From assembly GCA_030635005.1 (NCBI GenBank), contig DAOVZS010000001.1:1-34349 (forward strand): a stretch of 34,349 bases of DNA. Reading direction: 5' to 3'. The number at the start of each line of letters is the position of its first letter. Position 1 is the stretch's first letter. A model generated the notes under the pieces. That model was not told the origin of the DNA. It made no database searches and was given only the letters and a program-made list of their open reading frames with translations. Position numbers and translations under genes: made by a program. The DNA comes from Thiomargarita sp. (GTDB taxonomy: Bacteria > Pseudomonadota > Gammaproteobacteria > Beggiatoales > Beggiatoaceae). Shown in pieces: positions 24,714-32,266 of this stretch.

Positions 24714-25439
24714 TTATTTTGAGATTAAAAGACACAATTCCCGTAATACTTTGGGTTCTAAGACATTCTCGATAAATTCTAACAATTCTTTACTCTCTCC
24801 GCTAATCTTTTCAATATCAGAGATATATTTGCTATCCCTTTCCCTCTTAATTTTGTCTTCAAGTGACTTACTAGATTTGATAATTACAGAGAGTGATGTT
24901 TGTAGCTCATCCATAATATCTTGAAGTGATTCATTAACCTCTGCAATTTTCGTGACTTCTTGAGCCGTCGCTTTTTTAATTTTTGGAGTAACCGCTGGGT
25001 TTGAAATAATAGGAGGGGGCGTTGCGACAGGAGCAGGCTGATGTCTTTGTTTGACAAAACGTAAATATGTATGCAGTTTACTGACTAATTTGTCAGGATC
25101 AATGGGTTTCGTCAAGTAATCCACCGCTCCTAGCTCATAACCTTTTTTCTTAAAGTCAGCGGATTTATAAGCAGCTGTCAAAAATACAATAGGAACATGT
25201 TGTGTTTTTGTACGTGATTGAATAATCTTAGCTGTTTCAAAACCATCCATTTGTGGCATTTGTATATCAAGAATAATCAAATCTACCTCTTGTTTCATGA
25301 GGATGCTTAACGCATTTAATCCTGAAAGAGATTCTACAACGTTTACATGTTCAAAATCTTCTTCAATAAGACTACGTAAACTCAACAGATTATTTTTATT
25401 GTCATCAACTATTAAGATAGTTACGGTACCTATTGACAT
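24714..25439 (-). CDS. Receiver protein with a degenerate kinase dimerisation (DHp) domain
   Basis: The 241-residue protein has a canonical receiver (about 5-127: D12, D13, phospho-acceptor D58, T in FLTAAYK, K in LTKP), a proline-rich linker (about 134-155) and a helical C-terminal region. That region looks like a HisKA hairpin. DELQTSLSVIIKSSKSLE (177-194) aligns with the usual HELRTPLNAIIGxSExL, and DIEKISGESKELLEFIENVLE (about 206-226) with the second DHp helix. The histidine position is D177 and the following proline is S. No HATPase domain follows. The start is supported by AGGAG 7 bases upstream. It is the first gene of the leftward operon that includes tag, trpC and the cyclase. Confidence 0.85.
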   Translation of the reverse strand: MSIGTVTILIVDDNKNNLLSLRSLIEEDFEHVNVVESLSGLNALSILMKQEVDLIILDIQMPQMDGFETAKIIQSRTKTQHVPIVFLTAAYKSADFKKKGYELGAVDYLTKPIDPDKLVSKLHTYLRFVKQRHQPAPVATPPPIISNPAVTPKIKKATAQEVTKIAEVNESLQDIMDELQTSLSVIIKSSKSLEDKIKRERDSKYISDIEKISGESKELLEFIENVLEPKVLRELCLLISK

Positions 25440-25467
25440 TTTTAGCTCCTATTTTTTAATTTTGTGT

Positions 25468-25496
25468 AGTATAACACTGATCTCATGAGTTTTAAA
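25468..25496 (-). promoter_or_regulatory. Likely promoter of the receiver-tag-hydrolase-trpC-cyclase operon
   Basis: On the minus strand TTTAAA (25496-25491), a 17-base spacer and TATACT (25473-25468) precede the first gene of the leftward operon by about 30 bases. It lies back to back with the fcc promoter. Confidence 0.5.
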
Positions 25497-25552
25497 GAGG
25501 ATGTCATAAAATTAACACTTTATAATATAACAAATTGATGATGCATAAAAAC

Positions 25553-25580
25553 TTGACATTATGTTTTAGAAGTCTACAAT
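25553..25580 (+). promoter_or_regulatory. Strong sigma-70 promoter of the fcc operon
   Basis: A perfect TTGACA (25553-25558), a 16-base spacer and TACAAT (25575-25580) lie 33 bases upstream of the fccA ATG. This is one of the best -35/-10 pairs seen in the window. Confidence 0.65.
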
Positions 25581-25613
25581 CTAATTAACATCATTAACAA
25601 GAAGAGAAAGATT

Positions 25614-25907
25614 ATGAAAATATTTGCTTTCATCAGTATCTTATTGTTACCCGTCATTACACAAGCAGAAATGCCTATTACACGTGGCAGTATGCTTGCG
25701 TTATCTTGTACAGGATGCCATGGCACTAATGGCAAAAGTCCTGGCGCTATTCCCACCATTGCTGGAAAATCAGCTGGCTATCTGATAACTATTATGAAAG
25801 ATTTTCGTGATAATAGGATTTTTTCCACTGTCATGGGACGACAGGCTAAAGGCTATACAGATGAAGAAATCACATTGATCGCCGAATATTTAACGACTTA
25901 TAAATAA
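25614..25907 (+). CDS. fccA: Flavocytochrome c sulfide dehydrogenase, monoheme cytochrome subunit
   Basis: The 97-residue precursor has a signal peptide cleaved after TQA (1-18) and a small class I cytochrome c. It has one heme site C32-T-G-C35-H36 and a probable axial methionine M74 in STVMGRQ. FccA accepts electrons from the FAD subunit FccB during sulfide oxidation in the periplasm and passes them to the respiratory chain. It is the short monoheme type. Fourteen bases separate it from fccB, so the two are one transcription unit. Confidence 0.9.
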   Translation: MKIFAFISILLLPVITQAEMPITRGSMLALSCTGCHGTNGKSPGAIPTIAGKSAGYLITIMKDFRDNRIFSTVMGRQAKGYTDEEITLIAEYLTTYK

Positions 25908-25920
25908 GAGGAATTGATAC

Positions 25921-27216
25921 ATGAATCCATTTTCTCGACGACAATTCATTAAATTGGTGGGTGCAGTTGGGGCTTTATCCAGTTTAAGTGCCTGTCAATT
26001 CGGTGAAGAAAAGGTCATTGAAGGTCGTGTTGTGATTGTAGGAGGGGGGTTTGGGGGCGCAACTTGTGCTAAGTATATACGTCGTTTTAATCCTAACATT
26101 GAAGTCACTTTAATCGAACGTGATGCAAAGTTTATCACATGCCCTTTTAGTAACATGGTCTTGGCAGGTTTATATGGGATAGATTGGATCACCCATGAAT
26201 ATACTGCGTTACGTGATAAGTATAGTGTAAAGATAATACAAGATACGGTGATCGATATTGAACCTATTGCCAAAAAAGTCTTACTGAAAGGGGGAAAATC
26301 TGTACACTATGATCGCTTAGTGATGTCCCCTGGTATTGATTTTCAGTGGGATGCGATTGAAGGGTATACTGAATCTATCAGTCACCAAATCCCACATGCT
26401 TGGAAAGCGGGGGCGCAAACTTTATTACTACGTGATCAATTGCAAGCGATGAAAGATGGCGGTGTGGTGATTATTGCCCCCCCCCGCAATCCGTTCCGTT
26501 GTCCCCCCGGTCCCTACGAACGTGCGGGTTTAATCGCACATTATCTGAAACAACATAAGCCTAAATCAAAAATCCTGATATTGGATGCTAAAGACACATT
26601 TTCTAAACAAGCTTTATTTACACAAGGCTGGGCAGATTTGTATCCAGGTATGATTGAATGGGTGGAAGGCTCTTTCGGGGGGCATATCACCGGTGTTGAT
26701 GCGAAAACAAACACCTTATATAACAGCGATAAAGAGGCCTATAAGGGTGATGTGATTAATATCATTCCACCCCAAAAAGCAGGGCTTATTGCTCATAAGG
26801 TGGGTTTAGTGAATGAGGACGGTTGGTGTCCTATTAATCAAAGAACTTTTGAGTCTCAAAAACATGCAGACATTCATGTGATTGGGGATGCGTGTATTGG
26901 AAGTAAAATGCCCAAATCAGGTTTTGCTGCCAATAGTCAAGCCAAGGTCTGTGCTGCTGCGATTGTCACCAGTTTAGATGGGACAGAAATGCCTGAACCA
27001 TCTTATGTTAATACGTGTTATAGCCTTATTGGACCTGATTATGGCATTTCCGTGGCTGCTGTCTATCGTTTTACGGAACAAGGCATTATGAAAATCAAGG
27101 CTTCTGGAGGGGTGAGTCCCCAAAATGCTCATGCTGATTTTCGTAGGAAAGAAGCCCACTATGCTATTGGTTGGTATATGAGTATTACTAATGATATTTT
27201 CGATTCTTTTTCATAA
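25921..27216 (+). CDS. fccB: Flavocytochrome c sulfide dehydrogenase, FAD subunit
   Basis: The 431-residue precursor has a Tat leader (SRRQFIK, 5-11) and an N-terminal Rossmann site VVIVGGGFGGA. Key FccB cysteines are present: C74 in FITCPFSN (position of the covalent 8-alpha-cysteinyl FAD link in the Allochromatium enzyme), and C194 in FRCPPGPYERA with C366 in NTCYSLIGP (the redox-active disulfide). The C-terminus matches the FCSD flavin-binding domain (YGISVAAVYR). It oxidises sulfide to sulfur or polysulfide with FccA. The leader ends in LSAC (22-25), which looks like a lipobox, so it may be a Tat lipoprotein. AGAGGA lies ahead of the ATG. trpD follows after 22 bases. Confidence 0.96.
   Translation: MNPFSRRQFIKLVGAVGALSSLSACQFGEEKVIEGRVVIVGGGFGGATCAKYIRRFNPNIEVTLIERDAKFITCPFSNMVLAGLYGIDWITHEYTALRDKYSVKIIQDTVIDIEPIAKKVLLKGGKSVHYDRLVMSPGIDFQWDAIEGYTESISHQIPHAWKAGAQTLLLRDQLQAMKDGGVVIIAPPRNPFRCPPGPYERAGLIAHYLKQHKPKSKILILDAKDTFSKQALFTQGWADLYPGMIEWVEGSFGGHITGVDAKTNTLYNSDKEAYKGDVINIIPPQKAGLIAHKVGLVNEDGWCPINQRTFESQKHADIHVIGDACIGSKMPKSGFAANSQAKVCAAAIVTSLDGTEMPEPSYVNTCYSLIGPDYGISVAAVYRFTEQGIMKIKASGGVSPQNAHADFRRKEAHYAIGWYMSITNDIFDSFS
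26477..26485 (+). repeat. C9 homopolymer inside fccB
   Basis: Nine consecutive C bases encode APPR in a conserved part of FccB. Slippage here would abolish the enzyme, but the residues are conserved in the family, so the run may be coincidental. Confidence 0.5.
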
Positions 27217-27238
27217 TTTATGATATTTAAATACAACA

Positions 27239-28255
27239 ATGGATATTAAATCTGCATTAAAAGCCGTCATCGCACATCAAGATCTGAGCAGGGATGAGAT
27301 GTCTTCTGTCATGCGTAGCATCATGACAGGTGAAACGACCCCTGCCCAAATCGGTGGTTTTTTGATTGCGCTGCGCATGAAAGGCGAAACGGTGGATGAA
27401 ATTACTGCAGCCACCAGTATCATGCGTGAATTGGTTACCCCTGTATCTGTTGAAACGCAACATTTAGTAGATATTGTGGGTACGGGGGGAGATGGCTTAA
27501 ATACCTTTAATATTTCAACGAGCAGTGCCATTGTTGTTGCAGCGGCTGGCGGAAAAGTCGCGAAACATGGTAATCGTTCTGTGTCCAGTAAATCAGGAAG
27601 TGCGGATGTTTTGGAGGCGTTAGGGGTTAATATTAATCTCACTCCTGAACAAGTAGCTGAATGTGTCAATACACTGGGTATTGGCTTTATGTTTGCACCG
27701 CTACATCACAGTGCGATGAAACATGCCATAGGTCCCCGTCGTGAAATGGGCGTACGGACTATTTTTAATATATTAGGTCCTTTAACCAATCCTGCCAATA
27801 CCCCTAATCAACTTTTGGGTGTTTTTAGTAAACAGTGGGTAGAACCTTGTGCCAATGTATTAAAGCAATTAGGCAGTACACACGTATTAGTTGTCCATTC
27901 TGAAGATGGTTTAGATGAAATCAGTATTGCTGCCCCCACTGATATCGCTGAATTGCAAAATGGGATTATCACCACTTACACGATTACACCTGAAGATTTT
28001 GGCTTGAAGCGAGCCCCGCTTGCTAAAATACAAGTCGATTCCATTGCAAACAGCATGAAAATGGTGCATCAAGTATTTGATAATCATGATTGTCCCGCAA
28101 GAGATATCGTGGTGCTTAATGCAGGTGCTGCTATTTATGCTGCTGGTTTAACAGATACGCTTGCAGAAGGCGTTATAAAAGCACAAGATGTTTTAAGGGA
28201 TGGAAAGGCACGGGATACACTCACGGCTTGGATAACACTTACTCAAAAATTTTAG
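27239..28255 (+). CDS. trpD: Anthranilate phosphoribosyltransferase
   Basis: The 338-residue enzyme joins anthranilate to PRPP in tryptophan synthesis. Visible motifs are the PRPP-binding GTGGDGLNTFNIST, KHGNRSVSSKSGSADVLEALG, the anthranilate-site segment HHSAMKHAIGPRREMGVRTIFN and LGPLTNP. It lies 22 bases behind fccB and 10 bases ahead of the sensor gene, so it appears to be transcribed with sulfide oxidation genes and not with trpC, which lies 4.4 kb away on the opposite strand. Confidence 0.97.
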   Translation: MDIKSALKAVIAHQDLSRDEMSSVMRSIMTGETTPAQIGGFLIALRMKGETVDEITAATSIMRELVTPVSVETQHLVDIVGTGGDGLNTFNISTSSAIVVAAAGGKVAKHGNRSVSSKSGSADVLEALGVNINLTPEQVAECVNTLGIGFMFAPLHHSAMKHAIGPRREMGVRTIFNILGPLTNPANTPNQLLGVFSKQWVEPCANVLKQLGSTHVLVVHSEDGLDEISIAAPTDIAELQNGIITTYTITPEDFGLKRAPLAKIQVDSIANSMKMVHQVFDNHDCPARDIVVLNAGAAIYAAGLTDTLAEGVIKAQDVLRDGKARDTLTAWITLTQKF

Positions 28256-28265
28256 GAGAAAACGT

Positions 28266-29069
28266 ATGCAGACCATCTTAGGACGTGCTATTTTCAGTTT
28301 TGGACTATTCTTCTGTTTGTTAGCAAGCGTACTGACCATAACCGTTGTCGTAACGCAACAACAGCAGGATGATAGCCTGATCGTCAATTTGTCGGGACGA
28401 CAACGGATGTTGACCCAGAAAATGACTAAGGAAATACTTATTTTTTCAAGTATCGCACTGAGTGCGCCTCAAAATAAAAATATGCTGAGGGTATGGAAAA
28501 CACAACTTGAAAAAACAATGGATGTGTTTGATACTACGCTATTTGCACTTAAAAATGGTGGATTAGCGCCGCTTGATCTGGAAAAAAAGAAGTTTAGAAA
28601 ACTGCCCCCCGCTATGCAACTAAATATAAAAATGGGCTTGGAAACAGTTGTGAATCTGTGGTTGACATTTAAGCAAAATATGATGTTGGTCATTCATTCT
28701 GAGGGGCGAGACACACAGGCTATGAATTATGTTATTTCTCATAATGTTCAATTATTAAAAGCAATGAATAAAGTGGTTTTTCAAATGCAGGCTGAGGCTG
28801 AAGAAGATGTTTTATTCATGTTTAATGCACAATTACTGGCTGTTATTTTGGGTGCATTATTGGTAATTATTATGATTTTAACAGTGAAACTGTCTATTGT
28901 GAACCCTATCAATAATTTGGTCACTGCTGCCAATTCAATGAGTTTGGGGAATTTGAATCAAGCCATTAGTGCATCTGGTTTGCGTGAGATTAGGGAATTG
29001 TCAAACTCGCTTGATAGAATGCGGATTAGCTTACAAAGGATGATGGATAGATGTATCAAAAAACATTAA
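28266..29069 (+). CDS. PilJ_N-HAMP membrane sensor without an output domain
   Basis: The 267-residue protein has a first membrane helix (about 8-30). A periplasmic PilJ/NarX-type N-terminal domain follows, with the signature NLSGRQRMLTQKMTKE at 42-57. A second membrane helix lies at about 185-208 and a HAMP domain at about 209-260 (NPINNLVTAANSMSLGNLN, then REIRELSNSLDRMR). It stops a few residues after HAMP, where a methyl-accepting, kinase or cyclase domain would normally follow. There is no frameshift debris downstream: the next gene starts 19 bases before its stop and is intact. AGGAG precedes the ATG. It is in the fcc-trpD operon. Confidence 0.87.
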   Translation: MQTILGRAIFSFGLFFCLLASVLTITVVVTQQQQDDSLIVNLSGRQRMLTQKMTKEILIFSSIALSAPQNKNMLRVWKTQLEKTMDVFDTTLFALKNGGLAPLDLEKKKFRKLPPAMQLNIKMGLETVVNLWLTFKQNMMLVIHSEGRDTQAMNYVISHNVQLLKAMNKVVFQMQAEAEEDVLFMFNAQLLAVILGALLVIIMILTVKLSIVNPINNLVTAANSMSLGNLNQAISASGLREIRELSNSLDRMRISLQRMMDRCIKKH

Positions 29070-29419
29070 GGTCTCCCTTTTGGTTATATGGCATTGCTGC
29101 CGGTATAATGACAATAGGTGTGATGTCTTTATGCTATACATTAGGTATTCATATTTTGATTTCTTATTTAATATCAATTAATGTGTCTACATTTTTTATG
29201 TATGGTTATGATAAAATGATTGCAGGTACCTCGTTATTAAGAGTGCCAGAATGGATTTTACATGGGCTTGTCATAGGCGGGGGTTCTCCTGCTGGACTGA
29301 TGGCTCAAAAAGTATTTCGTCATAAGACAGTTAAAGGCTCTTTCCAATTAGTATATTGGGGAATTGTCATTATTCAAGTCGTGATTTTTGTTTTGTTAAT
29401 GTTGTATTATTATAAATAA
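29051..29419 (+). CDS. DUF1294 membrane protein
   Basis: The 122-residue protein has about four membrane segments (about 9-27, 31-50, 72-84 and 96-118). It shows the DUF1294 pattern: YGYDKMIAG, RVPEWILHGLVIGGGSPAGLMAQKVFRHKT and then SFQLVYW. Many DUF1294 proteins carry an N-terminal cold-shock domain; this one does not. Function is unknown. AAAGGA lies about 10 bases upstream within the 3' end of the sensor gene, with which it overlaps by 19 bases. The next gene follows after 11 bases. Confidence 0.85.
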   Translation: MYQKTLRSPFWLYGIAAGIMTIGVMSLCYTLGIHILISYLISINVSTFFMYGYDKMIAGTSLLRVPEWILHGLVIGGGSPAGLMAQKVFRHKTVKGSFQLVYWGIVIIQVVIFVLLMLYYYK

Positions 29420-29430
29420 AGGCAGTTGAT

Positions 29431-30615
29431 ATGAAGTCGGCCCCAAGGGAAATTATAACCCCTCGTCCTAAAATGTCCCTGACTATTCCAAAAGGAATGG
29501 CGCCAGTGGAATTTTTTAACAGTCCTGCTAATTTAAAAAATTTAGCTGAAGAAAACGGTTTATTTAGGACACCTGAAAACTTGTTAATGTATCGCAAGTT
29601 GATTGGTCATAGCGTTGAATTTGATGCGTCTATTATTTTAGATACTTCTAAACGCATCTTAGATCCCTTGGGACGTCCGGTGAGACGTGATCAAGTGTCC
29701 CGTAATCAAAAGAAAGTGTGGAATCACATGACACGTATTCTATTTGAATACATGTTAGATCAGTATCCTGATCCTGCTAAACATCTGATTTTATGCGGTG
29801 AGGCCAGTTTAGATGCGACATGGCCTTTAAATAAACCGGGTGTGCCCAGTATTCGTATGATCCATAATCATTTTATGGCTTTTCCGATGCAGGAATTGGA
29901 GACGGCACAACACGCCAATCCTATGGATCCGAATTTAACAGATAGTGGTCATCATAGTTTATTTTTACGCCATTTAAGCGGCATTTATCATGAATTTTTA
30001 GAAGTCCTTGATCTACAAATTTTGTCTCCCATAGACAGTGCGGAATCGTCACTAAAACTAACGGGTTATCCACAAGGTTTACCCTGCTGGGAGGTTAAAG
30101 GGGGGGCGAAAATGCTGAGAAATCGTTATTTCTGGTATGAATATGAGCAAGTCTTATTAGGATTCTTAGATTTTTATCGCACCTTTTTCTCTTTAGTGGC
30201 GACAGGTGATCCTTTGGTACCCAAACAGGCTAATTTCTCTCAACAAATCAATGAGGTGTTATTAGACAGTGGACGTTTTCAACGGGTGGCTCGTGATTTA
30301 CGCGAAAAAGTGATTCAAGATCCTTTATTTGCTAATGAAATTCGTTGGCGTCCAGCGTATAAACAATTGTTATATCGTGATGATTCGGGACGTTTGATTG
30401 TGACCATTTCTCAAAATTCAGTGGGCAATGCGATTACAGAACTTTTGGGTATAGTGGTCAAACGAAAAGAAGATGTGGAAGCATACGCAGCTGCAGAACC
30501 GGGTTTAGTCGGTAGATTATTAGAAGCAAGAGCACGGCTCGTTGAGGCAAATATCGGTGAAGTGATTGCTGCACCCGCTTGGGCAACAGGAGAATTTGTG
30601 CCCCATCCAGTATAA
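29431..30615 (+). CDS. Unrecognised 394-residue cytoplasmic protein
   Basis: I do not recognise this protein. It has no signal peptide and no membrane segment. The N-terminal 30 residues are basic and proline-containing. A central region is rich in histidine, including IRMIHNHFMAFP (141-152, H145 and H147), SGHHSLFLRH (172-181) and H187, which could bind a metal. An HxH element recalls HIT-like nucleotidyl transferases, but the full motif is not present, so I do not assign it. The C-terminal third is helical and charged, with many alanines near the end. It is last in the fcc-trpD-sensor-DUF1294 run and is followed by a terminator. Codon use is like its neighbours. Confidence 0.8.
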   Translation: MKSAPREIITPRPKMSLTIPKGMAPVEFFNSPANLKNLAEENGLFRTPENLLMYRKLIGHSVEFDASIILDTSKRILDPLGRPVRRDQVSRNQKKVWNHMTRILFEYMLDQYPDPAKHLILCGEASLDATWPLNKPGVPSIRMIHNHFMAFPMQELETAQHANPMDPNLTDSGHHSLFLRHLSGIYHEFLEVLDLQILSPIDSAESSLKLTGYPQGLPCWEVKGGAKMLRNRYFWYEYEQVLLGFLDFYRTFFSLVATGDPLVPKQANFSQQINEVLLDSGRFQRVARDLREKVIQDPLFANEIRWRPAYKQLLYRDDSGRLIVTISQNSVGNAITELLGIVVKRKEDVEAYAAAEPGLVGRLLEARARLVEANIGEVIAAPAWATGEFVPHPV

Positions 30616-30630
30616 ATCCTTTGAAACTTG

Positions 30631-30661
30631 GCAGGTTTGCTTTAAAACCTGCTCGGTTTTT
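30631..30661 (+). terminator. Intrinsic terminator of the fcc operon
   Basis: A perfect 8-bp stem (GCAGGTTT with AAACCTGC) with a 6-base loop is followed by TCGG and a T5 run, 15 bases after the stop of the 394-residue gene and before the rtcB ribosome binding site. Confidence 0.65.
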
Positions 30662-30681
30662 CTGAACTTATGAGGTGATTG

Positions 30682-31881
30682 ATGCCTATTAAACGCGTTC
30701 TTTCAAACGGTAAAGTGCCTGTTAAAATTTATACAGATGATATTGAGGCCTCTGCTGAAAAGCAATTGCATGAATTATCTACTTTACCTTTTATTTTTAA
30801 ACATATTGCTGCGATGCCTGATGTACATTGTGGCATCGGGGCAACGATTGGATCTGTGATTCCAACACGGGGTGCTATTATTCCCGCAGCGGTCGGTGTG
30901 GATATCGGTTGTGGCATGTCTGCAGTCCAATTATCATTAAAAGCTTCTGATTTACCTGATAATTTGTCTCATATTCGCATGCAATTTGAACAAGCAGTCC
31001 CTGTGGGCTTTGAAATGCACCCTAATCCCACGATCAACGACCTTTCTCAACAGACAATGGGTTCACAATTAGATGAGCTACTCCAAAAACATCCCACTTT
31101 GATTAAAATGAAAAAGAATTTTCATGATGATTGGAAATTGCAATTAGGTACTTTGGGGAGTGGTAATCATTTTATAGAATTGTGTCTTGATGAACATCAA
31201 AACGTTTGGGTGATGTTACATTCGGGAAGTCGGGGGGTGGGTAATGTGATTGGGAGATATTTTATTGGCTTGGCTAAAAGAGATATGGAAAAATGGTTTA
31301 TTCATCTCCCTAATGCTGATTTAGCCTATTTGCCACAAGGGACTGAGCATTTTGATGATTATTGGCACGCTGTTTTATGGGCACAAGAGTATGCACGGAT
31401 TAATCGTGATGAAATGATGCGTTTAATTTTAAAGGCTTTAGGCGGTGTTCATTTGCCTGCCTTTACTTTGGTCAATAAAGCCATCAGTTGCCATCATAAT
31501 TATGTCGCCTTAGAAAATCATTATAAAGCAAATGTCTTTTTAACCCGAAAAGGGGCAATTAGTGCCCGAGAGGGGGAATGGGGTATTATTCCCGGTAGTA
31601 TGGGCACGCAATCATATATTGTTCAAGGTAAAGGGGAACAAAACAGTTTTTGTTCTTGTAGTCATGAGGCAGGACGTCGTATGGGACGTAAAGAGGCAAA
31701 ACGACGTTTTAACATTGAGGATATGGTTGCACAAACCCAAGGCGTAGAATGTCGTAAAGATGAAAGTGTGATTGATGAAATTCCAGCTGCCTATAAATCT
31801 ATTGAAACGGTTATGGCCAATCAAAATGATTTGGTGGAGATCGTGCATACCTTAAAACAGGTGGTGTGTGTGAAAGGATGA
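30682..31881 (+). CDS. rtcB: RtcB-family RNA ligase, short type
   Basis: The 399-residue protein has the RtcB metal and GTP motifs: MPDVHCGIGATIGSVIP, VGVDIGCGM, GSGNHFIE, MLHSGSRGVG, SCHHNY and the guanylylated histidine H328 in CSCSHEAGRRMGR. RtcB joins 2',3'-cyclic phosphate or 3'-phosphate RNA ends to 5'-OH ends, in RNA repair. At about 400 residues it belongs to the shorter RtcB type, not the about 480-residue archaeal-like form. The ATG at 30682 (a TTG one codon earlier is ignored) has GAGGTG upstream. No archease, rtcA, rtcR or prfH gene is nearby. Confidence 0.93.
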   Translation: MPIKRVLSNGKVPVKIYTDDIEASAEKQLHELSTLPFIFKHIAAMPDVHCGIGATIGSVIPTRGAIIPAAVGVDIGCGMSAVQLSLKASDLPDNLSHIRMQFEQAVPVGFEMHPNPTINDLSQQTMGSQLDELLQKHPTLIKMKKNFHDDWKLQLGTLGSGNHFIELCLDEHQNVWVMLHSGSRGVGNVIGRYFIGLAKRDMEKWFIHLPNADLAYLPQGTEHFDDYWHAVLWAQEYARINRDEMMRLILKALGGVHLPAFTLVNKAISCHHNYVALENHYKANVFLTRKGAISAREGEWGIIPGSMGTQSYIVQGKGEQNSFCSCSHEAGRRMGRKEAKRRFNIEDMVAQTQGVECRKDESVIDEIPAAYKSIETVMANQNDLVEIVHTLKQVVCVKG

Positions 31882-31886
31882 CTTAA

Positions 31887-31973
31887 ATGCGTAAGCTTAT
31901 ATCTATTGAAGAACTATTAATATTATTATTGATATACTGCCAATTATACTCACTATTAAGAAAAATTAATTGA
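31887..31973 (+). CDS. Possible 28-residue hydrophobic small protein
   Basis: The frame starts 6 bases after the rtcB stop with AAAGGA (31873-31878) 8 bases ahead of its ATG. The product begins MRKLISIEELL and has a hydrophobic centre of about 14 residues, with one cysteine and a basic end, as in small membrane proteins. The ribosome binding site lies inside the rtcB 3' end, which could be chance in such sequence. There is no homology argument. Confidence 0.2.
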   Translation: MRKLISIEELLILLLIYCQLYSLLRKIN

Positions 31974-32236
31974 TTAAAAATCATCAAAATTGAAAATAAA
32001 TTACTTTTAATCAAAAATAGTAATTTATTTTAAAAATCAATAACTTACAAGACTGATTATCCCTAAAAATCGTCAGGTTATATCAAGTATTAAAAGAAAT
32101 AATATCATCAGTTTTTGTATATAAGTATTTCTTAATATAACCATATATTTCAATAAAATCAATCACTTATAATGTAAATTCTCTCTAAATTTCTCAAATT
32201 ATACTTATCATAAAAATAAACAATGAAAAAAGGGTA

Positions 32237-32266
32237 TTGCAAGTCTAAAAAGAAAGATAATATAAT
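32237..32266 (+). promoter_or_regulatory. Likely promoter of the 3D-domain gene
   Basis: TTGCAA (32237-32242), an 18-base spacer and a perfect TATAAT (32261-32266) lie about 60 bases upstream of the ATG. The gene therefore appears to be transcribed separately from rtcB. Confidence 0.45.

Noticed and set aside
28266..29069. Reading the PilJ_N/HAMP gene as a pseudogene
   Set aside because: The end is clean, the next gene overlaps it and no leftover MCP or kinase sequence is found downstream, so a genuine short sensor is the simpler reading.
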